Of a stretch of DNA of 64,000 nucleotides, positions 22,803 to 32,374 are shown in pieces. The notes beneath the pieces are model-generated. The model ran no database searches. It saw nothing but the letters and a program-made list of their open reading frames with translations, and had not been told where the DNA came from. This DNA comes from Nocardioides seonyuensis (lineage in GTDB: Bacteria > Actinomycetota > Actinomycetes > Propionibacteriales > Nocardioidaceae), in NCBI RefSeq assembly GCF_004683965.1, contig NZ_CP038436.1:2976001-3040000 (forward strand), given 5' to 3'. The first letter of the stretch is position 1. Each line of letters starts with the position of its first letter. The translations under genes and the position numbers were made by a program.

Positions 22803-23449
22803 GCCACCGCACCCTCGTCCTGCTCCGACACGGCCAGACCGCCTGGAACGCCGAGCGACGCGGCCAGGGCCACCACGACGTCCACCTCGACGAGACCGGT
22901 GTCGCCCAGGCCGCCGCGGTGGCGTCGGTGCTGGCCCGGCTGCACCCGAGGCTGGTGTGGTCCTCTGACCTGAGCCGGGCGCGCGCCACCGCGTCCCGCG
23001 TCGCCGAGGCCTCCGGTGTCAGCCTCCGCACTGACCCGCGCCTGCGCGAGTTCGACCTCGGCGAGCGCACCGGCCTGACGATGCCGGAGTTCGCGCAGGC
23101 CTTCCCCGAGGGCTACCTCGCCTTCCTCCAGGGGCGGTACGACGCCGTCCCCGGCGCCGAGTCGACCGAGCAGGTGTCGGCGCGGTTCACCGCGGCTCTG
23201 CGCGAGGCCCAGGCCACGCTCGAGCCGGGCGAGTGCGGGGTCGTGGTCGGCCACGGCGCGGCGCTCAAGGTCGCGGTGGCGGCCCTGCTGGGGTGGCCGA
23301 GCGACGCCGTCGCGACGTTCGCCGGCATGGACAACTGTGGCTGGACCGTCCTCGACGACGGGGGTCCTGACGGTGCCGCCCGACTGGTCGCCTGGAACCG
23401 CACCATCACGACCGCACCCGATTTCGCATCCGCCGCGACGGTTGGCTAA
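22799..23449 (+). CDS. Histidine phosphatase, probable glucosyl-3-phosphoglycerate phosphatase
   Basis: 216 aa from GTG 22799. The N-terminal RHG motif ('LVLLRHGQTAWNAERRGQGHHDVHLDETG') carries the phospho-histidine; 'ELTERFDLGERTG'-like 'LREFDLGERTGLTMPEF' and 'VVVGHGAALKVAVAALLGWP' complete the phosphoglycerate-mutase fold. In mycobacteria the gene after nadD and rsfS encodes GpgP, which dephosphorylates glucosyl-3-phosphoglycerate; the same order here supports that call by context, but generic phosphatase activity cannot be excluded. The TAA stop is part of a possible -10 box (TAAGAT) for the following tRNA. Confidence 0.8.
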   Translation: MSHRTLVLLRHGQTAWNAERRGQGHHDVHLDETGVAQAAAVASVLARLHPRLVWSSDLSRARATASRVAEASGVSLRTDPRLREFDLGERTGLTMPEFAQAFPEGYLAFLQGRYDAVPGAESTEQVSARFTAALREAQATLEPGECGVVVGHGAALKVAVAALLGWPSDAVATFAGMDNCGWTVLDDGGPDGAARLVAWNRTITTAPDFASAATVG

Positions 23450-23495
23450 GATTCCGCGAGTTGCTCGACGCAGGGTTGGTCGGGCGGCACCCTTC

Positions 23496-23568
23496 GGGGG
23501 TGTGGCGCAGCTGGTAGCGCATCTGCATGGCATGCAGAGGGTCAGGGGTTCGAGTCCCCTCACCTCCA
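23496..23568 (+). tRNA. tRNA-Ala, anticodon GGC
   Basis: 73 nt through the discriminator A at 23568. The acceptor stem GGGGGTG pairs with CACCTCC (one G-U pair); D arm GCGC-AGCTGGTA-GCGC; anticodon stem TCTGC/GCAGA around the loop ATGGCAT, so the anticodon is GGC (Ala, GCC/GCT codons); T arm AGGGG-TTCGAGT-CCCCT. The genome has CCG after the discriminator, so CCA must be added post-transcriptionally. A TAAGAT box at 23447-23452 is a plausible -10. Confidence 0.95.
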
Positions 23569-23574
23569 CCGAAC

Positions 23575-23604
23575 GAGAGGCCGGATCAGGAGATCCGGCC
23601 TCTC
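23575..23604. terminator. Strong terminator hairpin after tRNA-Ala, shared with the convergent gene
   Basis: GAGAGGCCGGATC (23575-23587) and GATCCGGCCTCTC (23592-23604) form a perfect 13-bp stem with a 4-nt loop, 6 bp after the tRNA. On the other strand the ankyrin gene stops at 23586, inside the stem, so the hairpin most likely terminates both converging units. Confidence 0.9.
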
Positions 23605-23855
23605 GGCGTTTCTGCCCCCAGCTGTCGCGGGGTGAGCCCCTCCAGGGGCGAGAGCAGGTCGGGGTCGGCCCCGTGTGCGAGGAGCACCGCGGCGACGTCG
23701 GCGCGGCCCAGCTCGAGGACGGCCACCAGCGCCGTCGACTGCAGCTCGGGGTGGATGAAGTCGACGTCGACCCCCTGCGCGAGGTGGTGTCGTACGAGCT
23801 CGAGGTCGCCCTCGCAGGCGGCCCTGAAGAAGTCCTTGTAGTCCCCGTGCGACAT
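23586..23855 (-). CDS. Small ankyrin-repeat protein
   Basis: 89 aa, about two and a half ankyrin repeats: 'DFFRAACEGDLELVRHHLAQGVDVDFIHPELQSTALVAVLELGRADVAAVLLAHGADPDLLSPLEGLTPRQLG'. Ankyrin repeats mediate protein contacts; no enzymatic domain is present. It begins 3 bp after the SDR stop and is presumably cotranscribed with it. Its last codons lie in the shared terminator hairpin. Confidence 0.85.
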   Translation of the reverse strand: MSHGDYKDFFRAACEGDLELVRHHLAQGVDVDFIHPELQSTALVAVLELGRADVAAVLLAHGADPDLLSPLEGLTPRQLGAETPRGRIS

Positions 23856-23858
23856 GGG

Positions 23859-24620
23859 TCAGGCGATCGTGAGCCCGCCGTCGACGGGGATCATCTGCCC
23901 GTTGACGTAGCCGGCCGCGTCGGAGGCCAGCCACACGGCCGTGGCGGCCAGCTCGCGCGGGTCACCCTGCCGGCCGGCGGGCACACGCACCATGACCAGG
24001 TCGAGGTAGCCGTCGGGGTAGGTCTCGGTCATCTCGGATTCGAAGAACCCCGGGGCGATCGCGTTGACCCGGATGCCCTTGCGGCCCATCCACTGCTGGG
24101 CCAGGTCACGGGTCAGCCCGCCGAGGCCGGCCTTGGAGGCGGAGTAGGCGGCCTGGGGGAGTCCGCCGGTGGTGATCCCGAGGATCGAGGAGATGTTGAT
24201 GATGCTCGAGCCGGGCTGCATGACGCGTCCGCACGCCTGCGCCATCCAGTAGCACCCGTTGAGGTTGACGTCGATGACCGAGCGGAACTGCTCCGGCGTC
24301 TCGCGCGTGGCAGGCACGGCCGTGCCGATGCCGGCGTTGTTGACCAGCACGTCGACGCGACCCAGCTCCTCCATGGCGCGGTCGACCAGGTGCTGGCACT
24401 GGTCCGGGTCGGCCACGTCGGTGGCGACGGTGACGACGCGACGGCCGGTGCCTCGCACCGACTCGGCCACGCTCTCGAGCTTCTCCACGCGTCGGGCGCC
24501 GAGGACGACGTCGGCACCCGCCTCGGCCAGGGCGTGCGCGAAGGCCACGCCCAGGCCGCTCGAGGCGCCGGTGACGATGGCGACCTTCCCGTCGAGTCGG
24601 AACATGTCGAGGACAGTCAT
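23859..24620 (-). CDS. SDR-family NAD(P)-dependent oxidoreductase
   Basis: 253 aa, classical short-chain dehydrogenase. The cofactor motif is 'TGASSGLG' (about residues 17-24), followed by 'NNAG', the catalytic Ser in 'INISSILG' and the YxxxK pair in 'YSASKAG'; the end 'GQMIPVDGGLTIA' is typical. The substrate is unknown; 3-oxoacyl or alcohol substrates are common in this group. The start ATG lies 7 nt downstream of TAGGGT (24628-24633, minus strand), a leaderless arrangement. Confidence 0.9.
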   Translation of the reverse strand: MTVLDMFRLDGKVAIVTGASSGLGVAFAHALAEAGADVVLGARRVEKLESVAESVRGTGRRVVTVATDVADPDQCQHLVDRAMEELGRVDVLVNNAGIGTAVPATRETPEQFRSVIDVNLNGCYWMAQACGRVMQPGSSIINISSILGITTGGLPQAAYSASKAGLGGLTRDLAQQWMGRKGIRVNAIAPGFFESEMTETYPDGYLDLVMVRVPAGRQGDPRELAATAVWLASDAAGYVNGQMIPVDGGLTIA

Positions 24621-24741
24621 GCGCCTGACCCTAACGAGGCACCCGGAACGACCCCTGAGGCGACCCTGATGTCACCCCGGTCCGGGATGGAAACGCCCGG
24701 GGAGCGTGGTTGAGTTGGGTACATCGACCAAGGAGGTCTCC

Positions 24742-25134
24742 ATGAGCCAGCCCAATCCGTACTCGCCACACCAGGTGCCGTCCATCTCCCCGGAGCAGGA
24801 GCGCACCTGGGGGATGATCGCGCACGCCGGCGCCCTGGCCGCGATGGTCTTCTCGGCCGGCTTCCTCGGCTTCGTGGGCTCCCTCGCCGTCTACCTGATG
24901 TACAAGGACCGCGGACCCTTCGTCCGCGCCCACGCAGCCAACTCGCTGAACGTCCAGATCACGATGTTCATCTGGATCGTCGTCTCGATCCCGCTGATCC
25001 TGCTGCTGGGCCTGGGGCTGCTGACCCTCATCGCCGCGCCCTTCGTCGCCGGTGCCCTGCACATCGTCGGTGCGATCAAGGCCTCCAACGGCGAGTGGTG
25101 GAACCCGCCGCTGACACCGCGCTTCGTGCGCTGA
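24742..25134 (+). CDS. DUF4870 (Tic20-like) membrane protein
   Basis: 130 aa. The family hallmarks are 'WGMIAHAGALAAMVF', 'LMYKDRGPFVRAHAANSLNVQITMFIWIV' and a C-terminal 'HIVGAIKASNGEWWNPPL'. Three hydrophobic segments fit the Tic20/DUF4870 fold. The function is not established for bacterial members. The ATG at 24742 has an excellent Shine-Dalgarno (AAGGAGG), so the upstream in-frame start at 24706 is rejected. A short proline/serine-rich N-terminus precedes the first helix. Confidence 0.88.
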   Translation: MSQPNPYSPHQVPSISPEQERTWGMIAHAGALAAMVFSAGFLGFVGSLAVYLMYKDRGPFVRAHAANSLNVQITMFIWIVVSIPLILLLGLGLLTLIAAPFVAGALHIVGAIKASNGEWWNPPLTPRFVR

Positions 25135-25201
25135 GCAGTCAGTCGGTGCCGAGCGGCGGCCTGTGTCGGGGGACCGGGCCGCCGCTCAACTCCTTCGGCG
25201 C

Positions 25202-25207
25202 TAGGAT
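25202..25207 (+). promoter_or_regulatory. -10 box of the leuS leader transcript
   Basis: TAGGAT (25202-25207) lies exactly 6 nt before the ATG of the leader peptide at 25214. Transcription would begin at or beside that ATG. No convincing -35 hexamer is visible at 16-18 bp, which is common for actinobacterial promoters. Confidence 0.6.
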
Positions 25208-25213
25208 GTGCAC

Positions 25214-25252
25214 ATGCAGTCACAGTCCCTGCTTCTTGGCCAGCCGCGCTGA
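25214..25252 (+). CDS. leuS leader peptide (attenuator sensor)
   Basis: A 12-codon frame, MQSQSLLLGQPR, with three consecutive Leu codons (CTG CTT CTT at 25229-25237). CTT is a rarely used codon in DNA of this composition. No Shine-Dalgarno precedes it, but the TAGGAT box 6 nt upstream implies leaderless translation. It is followed within 35 nt by an intrinsic terminator and then leuS. Ribosome stalling at the Leu codons when charged leucyl-tRNA is scarce would uncover the 5' arm of the first hairpin and change downstream folding. Comparative work has predicted classical attenuators before leuS in some Streptomyces; this looks like the same class. Confidence 0.75.
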   Translation: MQSQSLLLGQPR

Positions 25253-25309
25253 CTCACACTCCATCGCTGGAGAGTCACGCGGCCACCCCTCCATGACGAG
25301 GGGTTTTTT
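25243..25309 (+). promoter_or_regulatory. Transcription attenuator upstream of leuS
   Basis: Stem 1: GCCGCG (25243-25248) pairs with CGCGGC (25278-25283), TGACT (25250-25254) with AGTCA (25273-25277) and CTCCA (25259-25263) with TGGAG (25268-25272) around a TCGC loop. Terminator: ACCCCTC (25285-25291) pairs with GAGGGGT (25298-25304) and a T tract follows. An alternative pairing exists between TGGAG (25268-25272) and CTCCA (25289-25293), which would break both helices and could act as antiterminator, though it is only 5 bp by itself. A ribosome stalled at 25229-25237 would cover the 5' arm of stem 1. Confidence 0.75.
25285..25309 (+). terminator. Intrinsic terminator of the leuS attenuator
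   Basis: ACCCCTC and GAGGGGT form a perfect 7-bp stem with a 6-nt loop, followed by six T residues (25304-25309). It is one of the few hairpins in the window with a real T tract and lies 38 bp before the leuS ATG. Confidence 0.88.
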
Positions 25310-25347
25310 CATGTGCCAGGGCGGGAGCAGGACCGAGGAGGAGCCAG

Positions 25348-27825
<2,478 letters not shown>

Positions 27826-27835
27826 GCTCGACGTC

Positions 27836-27897
27836 ATCCGGGGACCTTCCCGCCTTGCACCCGATGTGTTGGGCACAGAGCGTGAAGGTCCCCGGAT
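27836..27897. terminator. Long inverted repeat after leuS
   Basis: Two perfect 14-base arms (27836-27849 and 27884-27897; arm sequence ATCCGGGGACCTTC) flank a 34-nt centre. It starts 11 bp after the leuS stop and precedes the convergent protease stop. It may act as a terminator, but the long loop and extreme arm identity also fit a dispersed intergenic repeat or a stable RNA hairpin. Confidence 0.55.
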
Positions 27898-27898
27898 A

Positions 27899-27920
27899 TC
27901 ACCCAAGTCCTGCAGGGTGA
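27899..27920 (-). terminator. Possible terminator of the S8 protease gene
   Basis: TCACCC (27899-27904) and GGGTGA (27915-27920) form a 6-bp stem with a 10-nt loop, 16 bp beyond the protease stop on the minus strand. Weak evidence on its own because the leuS inverted repeat lies immediately next to it. Confidence 0.35.
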
Positions 27921-27935
27921 GGGCTCACGTCGCCG

Positions 27936-29519
27936 TCAGGGGCGGTCGAGCCCGAAGGTGTAGCTGCCCGAGCCCGAGTAGGACTGCGCGCGCCACGAGT
28001 AGTAGCCCGACGTGCCCGTGTAGGAGATCCGCTCGTTCGAGGTGGAGCTGATGCTCTGGGCGACGACGACCCAGCGCGAGCCGTTCCACTTCTCCAGGTA
28101 GAGGTCGAAGTCCGCGCTCGACGGGCCGGCCAGGCAGCCGACGTGCGTGCCGGAGCCGGAGTAGTAGTAGTCGTTGGCTCCCGGGTGGTAGGCGACCCCA
28201 CCGCTCGACAGCGAGCCGGACTCACGCTCGGGCATCGAGTCGCAGGTCGTGGGCTCCGGGTCCGGGCCGGGGCCCGGGTCGGTGCCGCCGGTGCCGGTGT
28301 AGAGCAGTCGGTTCGGTGAGCCGGTGCCCGCGTTCGTGACCTTGCCGGTGGTGGCGTTCCCGATCAGGGCGCTGGCGACCGTGGCGGCCGATGCTCCCGG
28401 GTTGGTCTGCAGGTAGAGCGCTGCCGCGCCGGCGACGTGAGGAGTCGCCATCGACGTGCCGCTGATCGTGTTGGTCGCGCTGTTGCTGGTGTGCCACGCG
28501 GAGGTGATGCTCGACCCGGGGGCGAACAGGTCGAGGCAGGAGCCGATGTTGCTGAAGCTCGACCGGGCATCGGTGCTGGTCGTCGAGCCGACGGTCAGAC
28601 CGGCGGCCACCCGGCTGGGCGAGCCGTTGCAGGCGTTGGCACCGGAGTCGTTGCCGGCCGCCAGTGCGTAGGTCACGCCGTCCGCGATGGAGTTGTTGAC
28701 CGCGGAGTCGAGGGCCGTGGAGATGCCCCCACCCAGGCTCATGTTGGCGACGGCGGGGGAGCCGGCGGCGTGGTTCTGGGTCACCCAGTCGACGCCGGCG
28801 ATGACTCCGGAGTTGGAGCCGCTGCCGTTGCAGTCCAGCACGCGCACGGCCACCAGTCGCACGTCCTGGGCGACGCCGTACGTCTCGCCGCCGACGGTCC
28901 CGGCGACGTGCGTCCCGTGGCCGTTGCAGTCGTCGCTGCCCCGCCCGTCGTTGATGGCGGTGTAGCCGGACACCGCACGTCCGCTGAACTCCGCGTGGGC
29001 GGTGCGGATGCCGGTGTCGATGATGTACGCCGTCACGCCGGCACCGGACTGGGTGAACGTGTAGGAGTTCGAGAGCGGCAGGGACCGCTGGTCGATGCGG
29101 TCGATGCCCCAGGTGGCCGGTGACTGGGTCTCGGCAGCCTGGACGGGCATGTCCGGCTCGATGTAGGCGACGTGCGGGTTGTTCCGGAGCCCGTTGAGCG
29201 CCTCGGCCGGGAGCTTCGCGGCGAAGCCGTCCAGGACCGTGGAGTAGGTGTGGGTCACCTGGGCTCCTGCGGAGCGCGTCTCGGCCTTCGCCGTGCGCAT
29301 CCCCTTCGTGCTCGCGTCCTTGTCGAAGACGACGATGTAGCGGTCGTCGGCGGAGGTGCCGAGGAGGGGCGCCTTGCCGTCTGCGGCCTGGGTCGCCGTC
29401 GTGGCGTCCTGTGGCTGTGGTTGGTCGGCCGCCGAGGAGGCGAGCGGGGTCAGCGCCAGTGCGCTGCCGGCGAGGAGAGCGGCGGTGCCGACTCCCCACC
29501 TGGTGTGGGCGTGGTTCAT
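27936..29519 (-). CDS. Secreted subtilisin-family (S8, proteinase K-like) serine protease
   Basis: 527 aa from ATG 29519, which has a GGAAGGA Shine-Dalgarno; the frame is open 21 codons further upstream. Order: signal peptide (1-32), I9 inhibitor propeptide (about 50-130, 'YIVVFDKD...[28 protein letters not shown]'), S8 domain with triad Asp168 ('AYIIDTGI'), His201 ('GHGTHVAGT') and Ser356 ('[12 protein letters not shown]'), a Pro/Gly linker ('[12 protein letters not shown]'), and a C-terminal beta-sandwich of PPC type (about 435-527, '[20 protein letters not shown]'). An extracellular, autoprocessed endopeptidase is expected. Triad spacing matches proteinase K. Confidence 0.95.
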   Translation of the reverse strand: MNHAHTRWGVGTAALLAGSALALTPLASSAADQPQPQDATTATQAADGKAPLLGTSADDRYIVVFDKDASTKGMRTAKAETRSAGAQVTHTYSTVLDGFAAKLPAEALNGLRNNPHVAYIEPDMPVQAAETQSPATWGIDRIDQRSLPLSNSYTFTQSGAGVTAYIIDTGIRTAHAEFSGRAVSGYTAINDGRGSDDCNGHGTHVAGTVGGETYGVAQDVRLVAVRVLDCNGSGSNSGVIAGVDWVTQNHAAGSPAVANMSLGGGISTALDSAVNNSIADGVTYALAAGNDSGANACNGSPSRVAAGLTVGSTTSTDARSSFSNIGSCLDLFAPGSSITSAWHTSNSATNTISGTSMATPHVAGAAALYLQTNPGASAATVASALIGNATTGKVTNAGTGSPNRLLYTGTGGTDPGPGPDPEPTTCDSMPERESGSLSSGGVAYHPGANDYYYSGSGTHVGCLAGPSSADFDLYLEKWNGSRWVVVAQSISSTSNERISYTGTSGYYSWRAQSYSGSGSYTFGLDRP

Positions 29520-29608
29520 CTTGGATCCTTCCCGAGACAGATGGACGCGCTGACCATGCGCACCCGGCACCGGTCTCGGCAAGGGGTTGGGCTGCCTTAA
29601 CAGTTAAC

Positions 29609-30502
29609 TCAGGCCGACTGACGGCCGTCCCCGAGCTCCGTCCAGGCCCACCGCATGCCCGCCACCCCGGGCGTGACGTCGGTGTGGGCGAGGTGGGCGC
29701 GGTGCGCCGGGTCGAGGGCGATCGCGCTGTCGCGGTCGTCGGTGAAGGCGACAGTCTCGACGGGCAGCGCCGCGGCGTCGAACTCGACCTGGAGGAGGTA
29801 CTCGCGCATGGGCATGCGCAGACGACGGCTGTAGGTCGTCTCGAGCGGTCCCGGGCTGGGTGACACGGCGACGTACTCGACGATCACGGTGTCCCCGCGC
29901 TTGAGCGGGGCATGGAAGAGCAGCTCGGCGGCGGTGGCCCCGTGGTCCTCGCTGCGCACCACCCGGCCGACCTCGCACCCCTGCAGCGCCCGGATCTCGA
30001 CGGGAGGGGCGGTGCGGTCGTCGTGGCAGTGCATGACCACCCGCCGATCGGGTCCGTCGGCCCGCGCCCTGAGCACCTGTCGCACGGTCAGGCTGACCTG
30101 TCGTCGGTCAGCGCCGATGCGGAGGATGTCGTGCAGCACCACGCGCTCGAGGTCGGCGTCCCAGCGGGTGTCGAGCCGCCCCAGGAGGTCGGCCTGAGGG
30201 GTCTCGGGCCACAGCACCTCCAGCCCCGGCACCGTGCTGCGCCGCGGCCGGTCCCGGGTGAGTGGCAGGGCGCGGCGGAGGTGGCCGGGGTCGAGCGCGA
30301 GCACGGCCTCGAGGTGGGGGAGGGCCGCGATCGAGGCCTTCCGCCCGGGGAGGCTCCGGCCCGACTGCCAGTAGCTGAGGGTCGCCACGCTGACCGTGAC
30401 GCCGCGCTGCTCGAGGCGCTCACGGATACGGTCCAGCGCCAGGCCACGCCGGTCGATCGCAAGGCGCAGCTCGTGGGCGAAGCTCCCGGAAGCATCGTGC
30501 AC
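29609..30502 (-). CDS. HTH-type (XRE-like) DNA-binding protein with a novel C-terminal domain
   Basis: 297 aa. Residues about 8-80 look like a helix-turn-helix with 'RLAIDRRGLALDRIRERLEQRGVTVSVATLSYWQSGRSLPGRKASIAALPHLEAVLAL'. The rest (90-297) has no recognised domain: it is rich in Arg, Val and Asp, and includes 'MHCHDDRTAPPVEIRALQGCEVGRVV' and beta-rich strands that resemble a ligand-binding domain. It is divergent from degV with a 62-bp gap and may control it or itself. The GTG start is tentative. Confidence 0.7.
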   Translation of the reverse strand: MHDASGSFAHELRLAIDRRGLALDRIRERLEQRGVTVSVATLSYWQSGRSLPGRKASIAALPHLEAVLALDPGHLRRALPLTRDRPRRSTVPGLEVLWPETPQADLLGRLDTRWDADLERVVLHDILRIGADRRQVSLTVRQVLRARADGPDRRVVMHCHDDRTAPPVEIRALQGCEVGRVVRSEDHGATAAELLFHAPLKRGDTVIVEYVAVSPSPGPLETTYSRRLRMPMREYLLQVEFDAAALPVETVAFTDDRDSAIALDPAHRAHLAHTDVTPGVAGMRWAWTELGDGRQSA

Positions 30503-30552
30503 ACACTCATCAAACCCGCAGTCGGTGCGGGCGGCAACAGCCGATGACCCAC

Positions 30553-30558
30553 TAGCCT
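30553..30558 (+). promoter_or_regulatory. -10 box of a leaderless degV promoter
   Basis: TAGCCT (30553-30558) lies 6 nt before the degV GTG at 30565, with no Shine-Dalgarno in between. Confidence 0.5.
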
Positions 30559-30564
30559 CACCCT

Positions 30565-31422
30565 GTGCCCGGCACCGTCATCGTCACCGACTCGACCTCC
30601 AGCCTGCCGCCCGACGTGGCGGCCTCGCGGGAGATCATCGTGGTGCCCCTGCAGGTGGTCATCGGCGCGCGGGTGCTCGACGAGGGGAGCGACGGCGCCA
30701 CCCCCGACATGGTCGCCCAGGCGCTGCGCGACTTCGTGCCGGTGAGCACCTCGCGCCCCGCTCCGGCGGTGTTCGCCGAGCTCTACCGCCGACTCCACAG
30801 CGAGGGAGCCGACGAGGTCGTCTCGGTCCACCTCTCGGGCGAGATGAGCGGCACGCTCGAGTCGGCGCAGCTCGCAGCCCAGGAGGCAGACCTGCCCGTG
30901 CACGTGGTCGACTCCACGCAGGTGGGCATCGCCACCGGCTACGCAGCGCTCACGGCGCGCGACGTGCTGGACTCGGGCGGCTCTGCGCAGGAGGCCGCGG
31001 AGGCTGCAGCGTCCCGCGGGCACGCGGCCACCTCGCTCTTCTACGTCGACACCCTGGAGTACCTCCGTCGCGGAGGACGTATCGGCGCTGCCGCGGCCAT
31101 CCTCGGCAGCGCCCTGTCGGTGAAGCCCCTCCTCGAGATCGTGGACGGCCGGGTGAGCCCTCGCGAGCGAGTGCGTACGGCGACCCGCGCGCTGGCCCGT
31201 CTCGAGGACCTGGCGGTCGAGGCGGCGGCCGACCAGGAGGTCGACGTGTGCGTCTCCCACCTCGCCAACGACGCGCGCGCCGCAGAGCTCGCGGACCGGC
31301 TCGGCGAGCGCCTCGCCGACCAGCTGGGGGAGCGCGAGGTGATGTGCGGCGAGCTCGGCGCCGTCCTGGGCGCCCACGTGGGCCCGGGCATGGTCGCGGT
31401 GTGCGTGGCACCCCGCCCCTGA
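30565..31422 (+). CDS. DegV family fatty-acid-binding protein
   Basis: 285 aa. DegV/FakB proteins bind a fatty acid in a two-domain fold; FakB types present it to the kinase FakA. Family marks are 'VTDSTSSLPPDVA' at the N-terminus, 'VPVSTSRPAPAVFAELYRRL', 'VHLSGEMSGTLESAQLAA' and 'YVDTLEYLRRGGRIGAAAAILGSALSVKPLLEI'. No fakA is in the window, so the fatty-acid kinase role is inferred from the family only. GTG start at 30565. Confidence 0.9.
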   Translation: MPGTVIVTDSTSSLPPDVAASREIIVVPLQVVIGARVLDEGSDGATPDMVAQALRDFVPVSTSRPAPAVFAELYRRLHSEGADEVVSVHLSGEMSGTLESAQLAAQEADLPVHVVDSTQVGIATGYAALTARDVLDSGGSAQEAAEAAASRGHAATSLFYVDTLEYLRRGGRIGAAAAILGSALSVKPLLEIVDGRVSPRERVRTATRALARLEDLAVEAAADQEVDVCVSHLANDARAAELADRLGERLADQLGEREVMCGELGAVLGAHVGPGMVAVCVAPRP

Positions 31423-31471
31423 GTTCTCCACAGATGGGTCGGAGCCCCTGTCGCGGCGGATCTGCGGTTCC

Positions 31472-31477
31472 TAGCGT
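31472..31477 (+). promoter_or_regulatory. -10 box of a leaderless comEA promoter
   Basis: TAGCGT (31472-31477) lies exactly 6 nt before the comEA ATG at 31484; no ribosome-binding sequence lies between them. Confidence 0.5.
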
Positions 31478-31483
31478 GGTGGC

Positions 31484-32368
31484 ATGCGCCGGTCACAGCC
31501 CAGTCCCGAGCACGCGGAGGCCGTGTCACGCCGGCTCGCCACGCTGAGTGCCGAGCTCGCAGCGGTGCGCGGGCAGCAGCCCACCCACACCCGCATCAGG
31601 CCGGAATCACCTGCGGAGCCTCCGGCGCCCCGCGTCCCGCCCGATCCTGTGGTGATCCCAGCGCCCGGCCGGCACGCCTCCCGTCGGGGGTCGGGGCCCG
31701 TGGCCGCCACCGAGCAGCGGTTCGTGCTGCCGGGCATCCGTGGGGTCGGGGCCACCCACGTCGCGGTCGTGGCCGTGGTCGCCGCACTGGCCGTCGGCCT
31801 CGCCTCCTGGTGGGTGCTTCGGGGTGCGGCTGAGCCGGTGGCCCTCCCGGCCGTCGCCACGGCCGCCCCGGCTCCGCAGGTCTCCGGGGGTGTGGCCGTG
31901 CCGGACGCCCCCGCGACCACGGGGCAGGCGGTCAAGGCCGGTGTGACGGTCGACGTGGCGGGACGGGTGCGCCGCCCGGGCATCGCGGTGCTGCCACCGG
32001 GGTCTCGGGTGGTCGACGCCCTGGAGGAGGCGGGAGGGGCCAGACGCGGCGTCGACCTGACCTCGCTCAACCTCGCGCGGGTGCTCGTCGACGGAGAGCA
32101 GATCCTGGTGGGCGTGGCTGCCCCGTCCGGCGTCGCCGGGAGCGTCGGGGTCCCGGGGGCGGCCGCGGCCAGCGGGCCCCTGGTCAACCTCAACGCCGCC
32201 GACCAGGCCACCCTCGAGGGGCTGCCGGGTGTCGGGCCGGTCACCGCGACGGCGATCCTGGACTGGCGCGCCGAGAACGGCGGCTTCACCTCGGTCGAGG
32301 AGCTCCTCGAGGTCGACGGCATCGGCGACGCCACCCTGGCCGACCTGGCACCGCTCGTCACGATCTGA
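31484..32368 (+). CDS. comEA: ComEA-like DNA-uptake protein (SLBB plus helix-hairpin-helix)
   Basis: 294 aa. The cytoplasmic N-terminus (1-85) is unusually long and Pro/Arg-rich; one membrane helix follows (about 88-110, 'HVAVVAVVAALAVGLASWWVL'), then an SLBB domain (about 150-210, 'VTVDVAGRVRRPGIAVLPPGSRVVDALEEAGG') and a C-terminal helix-hairpin-helix pair ('VNLNAADQATLEGLPGVGPVTATAILDWR...GFTSVEELLEVDGIG'). ComEA binds incoming double-stranded DNA outside the membrane and hands it to ComEC, whose gene starts 6 bp downstream. Confidence 0.92.
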   Translation: MRRSQPSPEHAEAVSRRLATLSAELAAVRGQQPTHTRIRPESPAEPPAPRVPPDPVVIPAPGRHASRRGSGPVAATEQRFVLPGIRGVGATHVAVVAVVAALAVGLASWWVLRGAAEPVALPAVATAAPAPQVSGGVAVPDAPATTGQAVKAGVTVDVAGRVRRPGIAVLPPGSRVVDALEEAGGARRGVDLTSLNLARVLVDGEQILVGVAAPSGVAGSVGVPGAAAASGPLVNLNAADQATLEGLPGVGPVTATAILDWRAENGGFTSVEELLEVDGIGDATLADLAPLVTI

Positions 32369-32374
32369 GTCCGC

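Noticed and set aside
23496..23568. A tRNA-linked mobile-element attachment site.
   Set aside because: No repeat of the tRNA 3' end, no integrase and no foreign-looking DNA follows it.
24703..24720. A TGGTTGAG motif upstream of the DUF4870 gene resembling the end of the REP-like element.
   Set aside because: The partner end (GTTTCGAGAC) is missing and there is no stem; probably chance or part of a promoter.
25202..25347. A T-box riboswitch upstream of leuS.
   Set aside because: No T-box sequence or specifier loop is present; the Leu-rich leader frame with terminator explains the region better.
31432..31483. A competence regulatory box before comEA.
   Set aside because: Only a leaderless -10 box is seen; no repeated motif that would justify a specific operator.
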